Source: Glandiceps talaboti | Lineage: Eukaryota; Hemichordata; Enteropneusta; Spengelidae | Length of the DNA stretch: 60,000 nucleotides | Assembly (NCBI RefSeq): GCF_964340395.1 | Contig: NC_135558.1 | Location: forward strand, 12,315,001 to 12,375,000 | Direction: 5' to 3' | Shown here: piece after piece, positions 47,592 through 60,000 of the stretch | How the letters are laid out: every line of letters starts with the position of its first letter | Position numbering within the stretch: the stretch's first letter is position 1 | The notes under the pieces: model-generated | What the model was told of the DNA's origin: nothing | Database searches by the model: none | Seen by the model: only the letters and a program-made list of their open reading frames with translations | Translations under genes and position numbers: made by a program

Positions 47592-48052
47592 CTCCGTAAT
47601 GTTGTATAATTTCTATGATGGTTTTTTCGAAATTCTCGGTATCTCCTCCTGAATAAACTAACGAATATCCGATTTCTTGTCGACAGTATAACTTCCACTC
47701 CACTGCTTAACATGCATTACATAGGCACGTGTGAGAATAAGTCAATCTTCTTGACCCTCTACCATAAGATAAAAAGCTAGTGCAGGTATATTCAGAGTCA
47801 GATTATATTTTGTTGTATCCTTTAAAAAAACCTCCACATGTTAATCAGTGGCTGATATTATCCATAGGCAGTACAGAAACAGGCCGACATCGTGATCGCC
47901 GTTCAACTTTGGGTGCGGAACCAAGGTTTGATTTGATTTGATTTATCGTGTATAGAGCTACAAAATATACATTTACCCACAGGTCGAACATGTAATACTG
48001 TTGACTGTGTACGGTATTATGATTAAGTTATTGTACCTTTCGTGGATGGCAC

Positions 48053-48179
<127 letters not shown>

Positions 48180-48485
48180 GGAACTAACTCATAGGTTTTC
48201 GTTCTGTCGCTGGAAACCATGGATGTATCACTAGTACCACAGATGATGCTAATACATTCATGACGGAAGGCATTCAATTTAAATCTGGCAGGCGTTTTAG
48301 AATAATCCCCGAGACAAATTCCGATACTGAGTATTAGGATTAAAATTTGTGTATAACTGCATAACTAGTGAGTAAGTACAACCATGGATGTACAACTGGC
48401 TTAGAGAGAACCATAACACGCCTGAACATGAGCGGACCATGGTAAACTATTCTAAAAGCGTGCGGTTAGACTGTCGACAGTCGTT

Positions 48486-48713
48486 CGTGCCGTTTTTGCT
48501 ACGTTTCATCTAAAAAAAGTCGCCGCCTCTCTCCGAAGCACTGAATACTAATGTGTACTGATAGGAACTGCGATTGCCAAAGGCACAAACTGTTATTAGT
48601 GCCGAAGGCTCGTGCCTCCGGCACTCGCTGAGCAGTACTCGGTTATAGTATTGCTCCGGATCGGAGCGAGGCGACGACTTTAGTTTTAGATAAAACGTTG
48701 CAAAAAGGGCACG
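48486..48713. mobile_element. 228-bp MITE-like inverted-repeat element
   Basis: The left arm starts CGTGCCGTTTTTGCTACGTT and the right arm ends with its inverse (AACGTTGCAAAAAGGGCACG). Both continue into CTAAA-AAGTCGYCGCCTC. An inner palindrome AGTGCCGAAGGCTCGTGCCT lies in the middle. It is absent from the paralogous site at about 38300-38330. Confidence 0.87.
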
Positions 48714-49350
48714 TCATAGAGAGAGAATTTCTCCTATTATTGTTATGTAAGACATGCTAGACAATTGTAAATTCGGTGACAAAAGAAGGGATTTACTCTT
48801 TGTAATTTTTTGGTGAATGTATCTCAATGACTGAAAAGAAAGCATAACAAAAGTAATGCAAACACTAGTGCACAGACCCCAAGACAGAGACATGGTACAC
48901 GCCGCCGTACATGACATATGCTCTAGTGTTTACTAAGCTGTGAACCAGTATGGCTGACCTGGATTCAATTTGATAAGCTTTAAAAACGCGATGTGTTGAT
49001 GGGGAGGGGGTACGAAAGAGACATACCTCTTCAGTCTGGTCTGGGATGTCTTCGAATGAATTTTTTTATTTAGATGGCTGGAAATTCATTCTAAAGACAG
49101 TTTGGCAAACAATTTCGACTCTACATTTGATAATGATTTTGTGAATTTTCCATTAACAAAAACTATTGGAAACATAAAACTAAACCTCAACAAAACATAC
49201 ACTTTTATTGACATACATACCTATGTATAATGCCTTATCCTTAGCAAATGTTTATTGTAAAAGTGTACACACTTCATTACACCATCAAGGTACATGGAAT
49301 GATCACCATGTTAGGTTGTATTTTTTAAAGGAAATCTACTAAGATGTCTA

Positions 49351-52300
49351 TAGTGCGGGGGCATATGGCAGATTTTTGGGTTTCGTGTGAAATTCATGTT
49401 AATTTTTGCCAACATATATCATTGTGTTCCCCATCATCTGAGCAATTAAAAAATATATGTTGGCAATTTTTATTTCAATATGAAGGGTAATTTTTGCAGC
49501 ACTTTCATAAATGATGTAAAATCATGGTTTTTCTGTATATTGATGGCAAATTAAAATATGTGAACTGTACGATTGCTTTATATCTGTATAAATGTACTTA
49601 TGGGCATCCTGTTGACGATAAACTTGTAGACTGTTGTATAATTTTGCATTTTAATCACAATATTATAAATTCTGGCTTATTTATTTGCATATCATTTGCA
49701 TATTATGTATGATGCTTCAGGTTTATTTGATTTCCTGTATTGTTTGATGTTGCTGATTGCTATTCTTTCAAAAATGTACGCCAACCATGAATTATTTCAG
49801 TTACTTTGAATACTCTGGTTGGTTTAGGGAGCCTTCAGTATTTACAGGGGGCGGAGGAAATCACACATGGTCTGTTAAGAAAAACATGACCCTCCCCCCC
49901 CCCATTCTCCATTCGTAAAAAGTGACCCTCCCCTTTGTCCCATTTTGTAAAACATGACCCTCCCCATGACAACTGCATATACTGAACGTTAATCAATATT
50001 CCCGTTATATGTATACATACACATTAAATCATTTTGACGCTGTATATTTGTACATATACTACCATTGCAGGAGTTATATAGAAACGCCTGTGATCAGAAC
50101 GAAATAAAAAGTCTACTTCTTATCACTATCAAACTGACAAATATTGGTACAAAAACAACACCGGGCACGCCCCTCTGTTGTAGGTTCATGCATATACATG
50201 TACTTGTCTGTGGTTCACGCGACTCTTTTATCGGTTTGTCTGTGCCTGTGAACGTTTGTCATGTTGTAACATAACATTTGAGTGTAAGCTTATATAATGC
50301 GACGTAATAGTCTGTCTGGTCCTAGTTGGCATGTGACTACTTATTCCCAGCAATAAAGGTTATTTGTGTATGAGAATTACCAAAAGATGTAGAAGGGTAC
50401 ATTCCATGTTGTTTATGTTGAGGATTTGAATGTCAGATTTTATTTGAGTAATAAAAAACTTGGAATGATGGCTAACAATGCAATAAAATTTGATTTAAGA
50501 TACTATTTTCTGGTGGGTTGGTGGTTGGGGTTGGGTGGTACATTAGAATGTGTCTCTGCTGTTACTTTCAACCTTTATTCATGACTGACCAAGAGAAAGT
50601 TCGTTGCGTAATCGAATGTAAGAGTGCCTTCACGCTGAATAACTAAACTAAATATGTATATATTCATATTGTTCCTTTGAAATATTAGAAAAGATATTCT
50701 TCAGATACTGATTTTATCATCTTTATTTTATGCTGTTTATCCTGTTTTATTTTAGAATTTCGATGAAATAACGTAATCAAATGTAACAGCGGAGAACACA
50801 TCTTTTCATGTTGTTCCCTTGAATTGACATGTAACTCCAACCAAATAGCTACACTAGTAGAAACGTAGACAATGCATACGACATAATGGCGTGAGTGAGA
50901 GACTAGACAGTAGTTTTGAATAAAAATAATTGGGTCTATTCACTCGAATACATAACTTTGTATAGTAACGATTCAATTGATGCTATGCTATTGATCAAAA
51001 AATATGTTTCAGATGTAAACTGAATGCCTTCAATAAAGGCAAAACTTTAGATTGCTGTTCCTTCACGCCTTGTCGAAAGAAAAATTCTGCGCTACCAGAC
51101 ATGATATTGCATATCCATTAGTTACTACATCAATAAATAAAACGTAGCTTTGGAACTTATTGTTCATATCCTCTTTTGTAAAAGTTGAGTTTGGTGTATT
51201 TTTAACCCGCTGTAAATTTCACTAGAGTCCACCATTTTAGTTTCACTATACGAAAAGTCATATTTGACCATGTCTTTCCACCGGGGTAAATCTTTAGCAG
51301 AGGATGTGTAAATGTGGTGAGTATGAGATGAAGTGACACCTTTGACTTAATTCACCCCCGGTGACCTCTCCCCTGGGGGCTGTGAACAGTCAAAAGTGTC
51401 ACTTTGTCTCGTACTACCCCTTGACAGAGATGGTAGTTAGGTGGGTCACAGGTATGGTAAAGGTTGGGTCGTGCCAGTAAAATCAATTTAATACTAGACA
51501 ATAATTTTGAAAAAAAAATAATCAGGTCTACCACTCAAGTAGTTGTTTTGTCAACTATTTTTTTCCTTGTTACCACGTCTACTCAAATAAAACCTACCTA
51601 AGAGTACCCATTCATTCTCATTCAGGCTACCAGCCTACCATCCACAGACACCACCACACGATCTAGGTTAGTGTAATCTGTTCACCTTAAGCTTATGAGA
51701 TTCGCCAAGTTTTATTACAAAAGGGCGATGGATATATTCACTTGTTTCAAAGATGGTAGACTGTAATTTGCTAGTTAAATTTCAGTAATTGTACGTGTAT
51801 TAATGGCTTACAGCTCGATGTAGTTTTAGTGGAGATTCGACTAACCCTGGGCTTCGCATCACTGTTTCATAGCTGACCCCCACCGGCTACCTATTCCGAA
51901 TATATGCATGAACCGTTTATTGTTTCGATACTGAGAGGTATGACATGCCAAAATATACATGTACTAGTATAGTGATATTTTCTCTATTTTATCGATTAAG
52001 TATAATATCTATTGCGATCAGAAGTGCATATTTTTAATCAGCTCACACATCCATATAACACCAGAGGATGAGTGCATTCTTAAGATCTAGCGTAATTACT
52101 GAAAATCACTAATTATGCAAATAACTCATTAAAATTACAAGCTATACGGTATTATCAAACTTTATGACACATGCACTTTGTTATCATTAATGTATGTACT
52201 AAATTACTTCGATTCATAATCATATTTTAACATTCTGAATGACTTAGAAATGGCAAGTAAAGTCAGAAGGAACATTTGAACTGTTTGTTTTATTGAATTT

Positions 52301-52863
52301 GCCCAAATTTCAGCGATAAAAAATAATTTTCATTCACTCATGGTTTTCCTAACCCTGCCATATAGGGCGTCGATTTAAATTTTTTTCATCTAATTGAAGA
52401 CATTTAGGGTCGTTTGGGTCATGAGAAACAGAATTAAAGCTGCCCTTATATATACCTACCAATTACTGTTGTTATCTTTACAATATACATAATGTTCTGA
52501 CTGTTGCTATGGACATGGTCTTGTTGATAGGCATATTTCATACATGTTTTGATATTTTTTTTGGCCTGACTAACCAAAAATGTTGTTATCTTTGCAAAAT
52601 GTACTGGCATTAATGGCTGTTGCTAAGGCCATATCAATGGAAGTTGACTATAATCACATGGATTCATGGGTTTTCATTGCCAAACCAATGGTTAAGAATA
52701 GGGTCTTGGGGCCACATTTTATTTTTAGCCCCCTAAGACTAATTTTGAAGATAAAAATTGCCAACATGTACTTTTTTATATGTGGTCCTATAATGAACGT
52801 AACCATATATGTTTCATAAAATCAACATGCATTTCACACGAAAACCCATATGCCCCTGCACTA
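49351..52863. mobile_element. 3.5-kb DNA transposon, non-autonomous or decayed
   Basis: The ends TAGTGCGGGGGCATATGG and its inverse (CATATGCCCCTGCACTA) are flanked by the direct triplet CTA (49348-49350 and 52864-52866). The paralogous site at about 38925 has a single CTA and no insert. The terminal 150-200 bp also pair in part (TTCGTGTGAAAT, TTGGCAATTTTTAT). The interior holds no long frame, a nested fragment of the 7333-type element at 49838-50040, and one GTTGCTA-type unit near 52480-52630. A 3-bp duplication is compatible with PIF/Harbinger, but the superfamily is not proven. Confidence 0.85.
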
Positions 52864-54017
52864 CTAGGAACTAGCTCAAGTACATTTACCATTGAGGTCG
52901 AATGACGTCATTTATTCTACATTTAATCATTCAATCCCTATGAATTCACCAGAAACTGGACAAATATTAAACCACCTACTCGACTTGATTCCTTGGGCTA
53001 CATTTGTTATATAAATGTATTTGCAGTTGCCTTCCTTCCATCGATTGTAGCTGAAACAATCAAGTACACAACGTACATTCTTGCTACAATGGGAAACAAA
53101 ACCGTGTCTATTGAAGAGTCCCTAAGTTCTGCACCCCGGTGAGGTGTGTAGCCGAAGATGTAAGTACACATTTACTACAGGACATGTACATGGACGCCTT
53201 CGACGATGAACAGTCTGGGAGCGCACAAGTGAATACATATTAACGTATTAACGTAATGATTTTACATCTATTTATACGGACTGACTAAGTTATAAGTTCC
53301 ATATGCATTTCTTTCTACATATTAACGTAAGTACGCGAATGAGTGTCCAGTCAGGAATCCCTTCCGTCCTGCATCTCCAGTTAACCGATATGTTTGTCTT
53401 GTAGTTTTTTCTCAGGTGTCAAGACAAGCAGTCGGTCGTCGGTAATACGATATGACTGCAATAGTCGCTTATGATCTCTGATCACTCACCTTTGTTTACA
53501 GGTGCCCTGTAAAGGTCTCCTTTTGCCGGAGGGATTGGATACAAATGTCCCAACTCGAGAGAAATTTATTGGGAGCTGAGACATGATAGTCCGAGATAAA
53601 ACCACGCATCAGAGGACAAGGGTTGTAATATCGTCAGCAGGCGAAACGAATCAAGGATAGAACATGGACCATCGATCATTGTCTGTTTTTGATTACGTGA
53701 TGTATGCAAATAATATTGAGGGTACGGTAAACAAGTCTATTTATGTTCCCTTCCATAGTCTATGGGTGAAAGTATAACACTGCATACCATGTCTTTTCTC
53801 AACTAAACCTATTAATTGGTGTGACCCTAAAACGAGTGACAACCCAAGGTGACATAAAACGAACGACAACCGCTTTACAGTATGTAATCAGTGGAATGAC
53901 CTTTGCTACATTCAGTTAAGTTGAATAACACCCTGCACTGTTAACACAAAGAATTGCCCATGTTGGGATAATAAAGATATGTTGTGTTGTGTTGTGTTGT
54001 GTTGTGTTGTGTTGTGT
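52864..54017. repeat. Paralogous upstream block (gene C side), second part, with (GTTGT)n tail
   Basis: It matches 38928-39945. It ends in the retroelement tail AATTGCCCATGTTGGGATAA and about nine GTTGT units (53975-54017) where B has TATTG units. Confidence 0.83.
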
Positions 54018-54345
54018 TGATATCACGAAATAGTCAACGGACGTAAAGAGCACCCACAACGACGCATCTGTCAGTTCAACATTAAGGTCTCCTTTTGCCG
54101 GAGGGATTGGATACAAAGCACACGGGAGAGGTTCACCATTTTTCATTCAAATGTTTTGGGAAGGGTCACTGTTTTTCTTATCACATATATTCCAATGACA
54201 GACGAGAGGGACGGTCAGTAATTATAGCACATGGTCTTGGGTAGGGTCAATAAATTCCATGCACGCCGCGACCTATGAAAAAGACCGGCACCCTCCAGTC
54301 CATGGTTTGCGATATATTGATAATTATTTCTGGATAAACTGTCTT

Positions 54346-57300
54346 CTAGTCATCACATCGACCATTTGTCATACTTAATGCATCTATCAAATATCCGTCA
54401 GTGGCGTATTTGACATGTGTTGTCACCTGAAACGGATGTGCATGGAAAATGATAGATAAATACAGTTATTGAGTAAAATACAAGAACCACATAAAGATTT
54501 GCACACCAGAAAACGTGACCCTATTTTCTGATGGCATGTACCTGTATATGTGTCAAAAGGAAAGGTCCGGTCAGACTTATTTCTGCCTTCTGTCTTCGTA
54601 TATATGCAGGGGGACTTCTTGACAACATTTCACAGTTGTGTAATATGTAAGTTGATAGCAGTAATCAAAATAAGTGTTGTAAAAGGTGGTGACAAGTCTG
54701 ACTGGTCTTTTCCTTTATCTTAATCTTATGGATTGTACAAACTGGGATTCCTCTACATTTCTTTTTAATGGACTAATTTCGTTTATAACACACGTTTTCA
54801 TACAGCCTTTAGTGATTGGCTTAGACCATCTCACGTGGTATGGATTCATGACCCATTGTGACCTCAATATGCATACAGAGAACAATACTTTTTTATTTTT
54901 CCCAAGGGCACTATTACAGGGCACACAGGAGACCTACCGGTGATTTGCTTTGGCTCTGAAAATATTATATGTATCATATTTACATTATTTGTCAACTAAC
55001 AGAACATTGCCGTAGAGTGGCAGTCTACACCAAACGTGACAGATTCAAACATTTTTTTTTCAAAATACGGCCAATGGCATTGTAGCACAACTGGTACAAT
55101 ATGGGCAATGACAGTTGAATTTTCAGAAATTTTGATTGGTAGGACATGCCCATTGATTCATGCCCATCACTGTGGCTATCGTTTGGTTACTGCATTGTAT
55201 ATGGGTGTGTCACAGCTGGTTGTTATGCACATAATGTTTATGACTACACCTCATTGCTTTTGATGTAATAAATGCCACTGGTTTTTGCTGTTTGCTGTTG
55301 CTGTGGAAATGGTCGGTTTGTTGGGCATATATGTAGAAATTCAGTTGCACTAAAAAGGTCTTCATTGAAGACACATAGTATGCAACCAACATACATAGTT
55401 TTAGCCCAGGGGTGTACGCCTCAAAAACAGTCTCACAGGGCCTACAAAAAGCTCTGATAAATAATGTTAGCAATTGCACTGATTCCCACAGGGGTGGTTT
55501 GGTAACACTGAAAATAGTACATTCTACTTCACACAACTTGTGTTTTCATGTTACATTTCATTATCACAAAAGCTATTTTGACTTTCACTGTATATGCCTT
55601 GTATGTACAGTATACCTAACTATGAGTTAGGACAAGAACTTATTACTAGCCACTTTGATATAAAATCTGCTGTTGCCAAGTGCTTGATGTCAGTATATAC
55701 ACTACAAACCGGCACTATTATTCCAAATGATGGTAATTCAGTTTCTCCAGCCTGGGGGTCAGGCCGTCAAAAGTCACTGACCGCCTATCTGTAAACCCAA
55801 AACAGGCTGAACCCCCCCCCCCCATCACTTAAGTCAATTTGGAGACTACAGTATTCAGACCATTCCTACAATAATTTCCGAGCAACATCTACATAGAGTT
55901 GAAATTTTTGAAATATCCTTTGATAGCTTGACAGTAAGAGGTAGGGGGAGTTTGAGACTGGGATGTGTCCACCTCATGGGGGGGGGGTTCCTTGATAGTT
56001 TCCCCTAGAAGCCCTGGAGATTTTTTACTCTTGAAGCCTATTTTAGGCTATTCAAACCCTTTCAAGCAATAACCTCCAAGCTTTACAAGATTGCACCATC
56101 AAGTATCAGAAACTATTCTTTATAACTTACATAGGGTTGAAATATGTTCTTAAAAGTTAAATGATATCATTGTAGTAAAGATCTGTACATCTAATGGTAG
56201 TATCATAGGTAGGGGAGATTTTTGAGTGTTAAGGCAATTTTACACTATCTTGGCAAACATTTCACATCTTTAAATGACAATTTCATCTCAAATTAGCAGA
56301 GGGTGAAAATAGTCAAGAAAGATTTAATACCATTATGACAGTAAAAGGGTTGGTACATCTGATTGTTGGTTGAATGTGTGAGTGCTAACGTAAATGTAAA
56401 TTTTAAATGACTTTCCCATGTTATATAAAAATCGGCCTGTCACATTGCTATAATAAGGGCATTAATATTGCATGTATAGTAAAGTCGGATATGTTAGAGA
56501 ACATTAGGTGGCCATACCAAGTGTATAGTAGAAATTGGAATCTGACGAGATGTGGTGATTTGTAGTGCTGATAACATGTAGTGTCCTAAATAGAAAGTGT
56601 ATTAATCCCTTCTGACAAGTTCATACTGAAGAGTTGAACAATTTAGATTAATTCTTTTATAAACTACCTATGAAGATTACCATTATGAAACCTTCAATTT
56701 CACTTTTGCCCCAAAGTGTAATAAAAGTGAAGCATTCATTGTGAAACAGCCAAGTATTTACATGATATGTTCTGTAACTTGTGTGGTAGCTAGGTAATAC
56801 ATGTATATGTATATTTATATGCATAGTTATGTCTGAACTCTTACATGAAGTGTAAGCAACAGGGACAAGAACAAATATTCACATGTACCTCATTTCAGAC
56901 AAGGCTATATGCCATTGTAGAAAAGGATTTTTTAATTCTATCACAATCCGAAACACAATGACCTCTCCCCCATCCACACATTTCAAAACAACATGACACC
57001 CCCCCCCTGCCAATTTTAAAAACAGGGTGACCCCCCCCCCCCCCATCTACCACAATCCACCACCAGGTCAAGGAAACTGACCGGTCTCTTATTACAATTG
57101 GCAGTTGTACACCGCCAACCACATGTGCTCACAGAAACTGCATCGGCTGGAATGAGTCTCATTTTGAACTAAGAAATAGATCTATATATTCAGGAATCAA
57201 CTCACCTGAAAATATTCCCATTCCCCTGTGGTATAGCTAGCAACATACGATCCATTAGTTGTATTCTGAACTTCTATGTTTGAAATATTGGAACCCATTT

Positions 57301-59869
57301 TTGAGATATAAATATCTAACGATTTTCTGTCCTTGGACGATATTGCTTTGTGATAGTACACTTTTATGCACTGTTCTCCGTTGCCAGCATTTTCAGATTT
57401 GAAAGAGCCAAGGGGGTCCTTGGTGCCTATTGTAGGAGATGAAAAAATAATGATGGCCACCAACTTGAACACAGCATTTGCAGTTATTCTCGACAGTTAG
57501 AAATTTCACAATCTGATCAAAATTTAAATAGGTGAATACGGCTCGATTTCTTTATATATCTTTATTAACTTCGTTTATTGTAGTTTGTTTTCGATTTTGT
57601 TGTTCCGGGAGTAAGCGTTTTAAAGACGACGATCACTCCAAGAACCACGAAACCGAAAAGCAAATAACTAGTTGTTTGAGAATAAAGAGAGGGGATACAG
57701 AGCTAAATAAAGAAAATGAGTCGTATTCACCACATCAAATTTTGATCAGATTGGCGATTTTCGATACATGCATCTGAAAGTTTGATGTGTGATTTTTATG
57801 ATATTCACTGAGCACAAGTCCACGGATGACTTGAAGCAAAGGATAATTCAACGAGTAACACTGGAGTAAGGCATTTTCTCCACGTTTTACACTCATTTAT
57901 AGCATTCATATCAAGTGTAAAAGTATAATGTTTGAAAAGGTTTTATTTACAAGCCTAGCATGTGGCCTTACAAATGTGGTCAATTAGCAAGTGAAACAGT
58001 ATACTTTTACACTTGATATGGATGGTATAAACGATTGTGGTACATACAGAAAACACTTTACCTTGGTGTATACGGACGTGCTGCCACCTGGATATGAATT
58101 CCGGGTCTTGCACTGAAATGGGGGTGTAGATATGGAATGGTTGGTATGAAATGGGGTCATCTAGCCCTGCTCTAAAATGGTATCAACCCTTTGTTTCATT
58201 ATTTTCTACCCACATTTCATTCGCGAACTTCATTTCAATGAGATCTAGACCCCTGTACTCGTGGTAAATGAAAATCCATCTCATGAAAAAAATACAGTTT
58301 GGTCTAAAATGGGGGTAACACATTGTTAGTATGGCTCTTTATACTTCTCCATCTCCCCGTGGAAGATGTAGTCCATTGCAGCCTCTGTAAACATATAGCA
58401 GAAAAGCATTCACATTGAAACCTCTATCCTACCAGGTCCTCAATTTCTGGGGTACAATTGTGATTCAAATTGTCCTATTTGGCCTTAAGGCATTCAGAAA
58501 CAAGCGGCAGAGGTGAGGCTGGAGAGTGCGACCTGAAGGTTGCAAGCCAGCCACTTTAACCCAATCATCAACATGACTTCACAATGTGACCGTCGACAAT
58601 CCCTTTTGCATAATGGCATCATAAAAAAACCTCTCTTTTATCAAAATATATGTTATATCCTTACCTTTAACCAAGGATGTGTAGGCACCTATACCATGTG
58701 AGCCTCCAGCAAGTTCTAAGCCATCATCCATGGTAAACCAAGCTAGCAATTTCATGCAAAACTTTCTGGAGTCTGTTACATGGGAACCATGTTTTGCCAA
58801 TAATTGGATTGTTTCTTTTATCAGTGTTTTATGTAAATTACAATCCTTAGATACAGCATCCCTAAGTTGGCGGAAATCTTGTAAGTCATTGTCAAATTCA
58901 GGTCCATACTGATCAATTTTGCTCCAAAGTGTTCTGTTGAATATTTGATAAAGTTTTACATCCACGTAATTCCAGTTTCGTATTTTGTCTTTCATGTCTT
59001 GAGTGAGAGGTGTACGCTTGCTTCTCACTCGACGGGCAATGTATAATATGTTTTCCATCTTCCAGCACATTATTCGCTTTAGTAATATCAAGGAATGATC
59101 GTAGTATTCCGTGACAAACACCAAGTCCAACTCATTTGCTAGTCTGGAGAAGTATTCCTCCACAATATCTTCCCTGTCGTGGTACTTGTGATCCAAACCA
59201 AGATGCCATGCTTGACCATTCCTTGCTACACACCAGTTACGACCCTTCGATACCTTATTTCGATAATATTCCGGCTTTTGTAAAAATTCCTTTATTTTTT
59301 CACCAGGATTTGAACTTGGATGTTTATTCACATACTTGTACAAATTAAAGAAGTTGAAGGCAGACTCAAAATTTGCTGCTGGCTCACGTACAATAGAAAG
59401 AAGAATGGTTTGTGGAGCCCTTTCTATTACTTTCACCTGCATTGGACTAACAGCAGCGAAGTTTAAAGTTTGGCCAGTCCTTGCAACAAGAGTCCTATCT
59501 TCCCGCCTAGTTCCCATCACGGGAAGGGAAGCACCGGGAGAATTTTCTCCATGGATTAGATAGGTTTCTAAGTTTCCTATGTAACTTTTACCCTTGTGAA
59601 ATATTGTCATCATGCGGAAAGGAAGGTGATTCTGTTTCCCAAATCTGTCTAATATCGTGACGAGAGTTGTACTGCCCGTTTTACGGTTAAAGATATAGGC
59701 GACATCCTTGAGGGGAGAACACGGTTTTGCATAAGTTGTCAAATTTGTCAACCATGGCATTTCAGGAAATTCTCTTTTGGATGTTGTGACGTCACTACTA
59801 GCTGTGGAAAAGTTTGAATTTGAAGGTCCGGTAGTGGCTTTACTTGGTAGAAATGTGTGAATGAATTTC
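54346..59869 (-). CDS. Gal3ST gene D: galactose-3-O-sulfotransferase-like (5' exons beyond the window)
   Basis: Three exons are visible: 58665-59869 (catalytic), 57206-57426 and 54346-54426 (VTTHVKYATDGYLI to NGRCDD, stop TAG). Acceptors, donors and phases agree with A-C. The anchor and start exons must lie past position 60000. The PAPS loop is [17 protein letters not shown] and the 3' site [17 protein letters not shown]. The catalytic end (LELAGGSHGIGAYTSLVKG) groups with A and C; exon 4 is close to A and C. A C-terminal extension is present. It is probably functional. Confidence 0.87.
54427..57205. other. Intron 4 of gene D
   Basis: The longest intron 4 in the array. It combines segments found in A (12462-13800, matching to about 55750) and in C (40970-42120, matching 56180-57170). 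It also has poly-C runs near 55811 and 57030 and a poly-G run near 55978. No exon is recognised. Confidence 0.65.
57427..58664. other. Intron 3 of gene D with SINE-like repeat
   Basis: The left half matches C (42375-42960). The SINE-like repeat at 58360-58575 matches A (14880-15120), including GGTTGCAAGCCAGCCACTTT near its right end. No exon is recognised. Confidence 0.6.
58665..59869 (-). CDS. Gene D exon 3: Gal3ST catalytic domain
   Basis: An open exon of 1205 nt with the same acceptor context (TTTACAG before GAAATTC) as B and C. The stem is close to C (GPSNSNFSTASSDVTTSK). [20 protein letters not shown] keeps the Cys that B lacks. The final Cys-rich part ([20 protein letters not shown], then RKFCMKLLAWFTM) is nearer to A than to B or C. 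Confidence 0.92.
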
Positions 59870-60000
59870 CTGTAAAGAAAATTATTTAAAAATCAGGCGC
59901 TGTGAAGATAGAACACTTCTCTGTTTGGGAGCGAGCATGGGCCCTGAGCAGAAAATACTGGGACCTCTAAAAATATGAGGGTGTGACATGGTGGTGGGCT

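Noticed and set aside
47369-47713. 114-codon minus-strand frame
   Set aside because: It lies mainly within the 1.26-kb repeat, and its counterpart near 33.7 kb is not open.

Overview
The window is animal genomic DNA: AT-rich, full of microsatellites and fold-back transposons, with short exons carrying GT/AG splice sites and no bacterial features. The contents (a complement C3/C5-like gene and an expanded galactose-3-O-sulfotransferase cluster) suggest a marine invertebrate. A deuterostome such as a cephalochordate or hemichordate fits best, but that is inference. All five genes lie on the minus strand, so each reads from high to low coordinates.

Layout. 1-6177: the 5' end of a complement C3/C5-like (alpha-2-macroglobulin superfamily) gene. 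Six exons were assembled by hand from reading-frame and splice-site agreement; they encode a signal peptide and the first macroglobulin domains, and the gene leaves the window at the left edge. 6178-12380: intergenic, filled with interspersed repeats. 12381-59869: four head-to-tail paralogues of the Gal3ST (galactosylceramide / galactose-3-O-sulfotransferase) family, called here A (12381-21814), B (27886-35344), C (40285-46077) and D (54346 to beyond the right edge). A, B and C are complete; D lacks its first two exons.

Each sulfotransferase gene has five coding exons: a 36-nt exon encoding the 12-residue cytosolic tail, a 104-107 nt exon encoding the type II membrane anchor, a ~1.2 kb exon encoding the whole PAPS-binding catalytic domain, a 221-nt exon, and an 81-nt terminal exon. 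The last two exons, phase-compatible in all four genes, add about 100 residues that typical Gal3STs do not have. The products are predicted Golgi enzymes transferring sulfate from PAPS to the 3-OH of galactose on glycolipid or glycoprotein glycans.

The four paralogues are mosaics. B and C share a 261-bp tract with no differences inside exon 3, while A and C share a 200-bp identical tract across the exon 4 splice donor; both look like gene conversion or very recent exchange. The duplicated unit includes intergenic sequence, so paralogous empty sites reveal insertions: a 3.5-kb inverted-repeat transposon (49351-52863), a 228-bp MITE-like element and a tetranucleotide expansion upstream of C. 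Other notable elements are a 3.2-kb element with a 6-bp target duplication (22657-25877) that encloses a ~94-bp perfect hairpin and a 1.9-kb element made largely of TCGTAATTACGA-type palindromic repeats, and long microsatellites that sit directly against the exon 2 splice donors of A, B and C.
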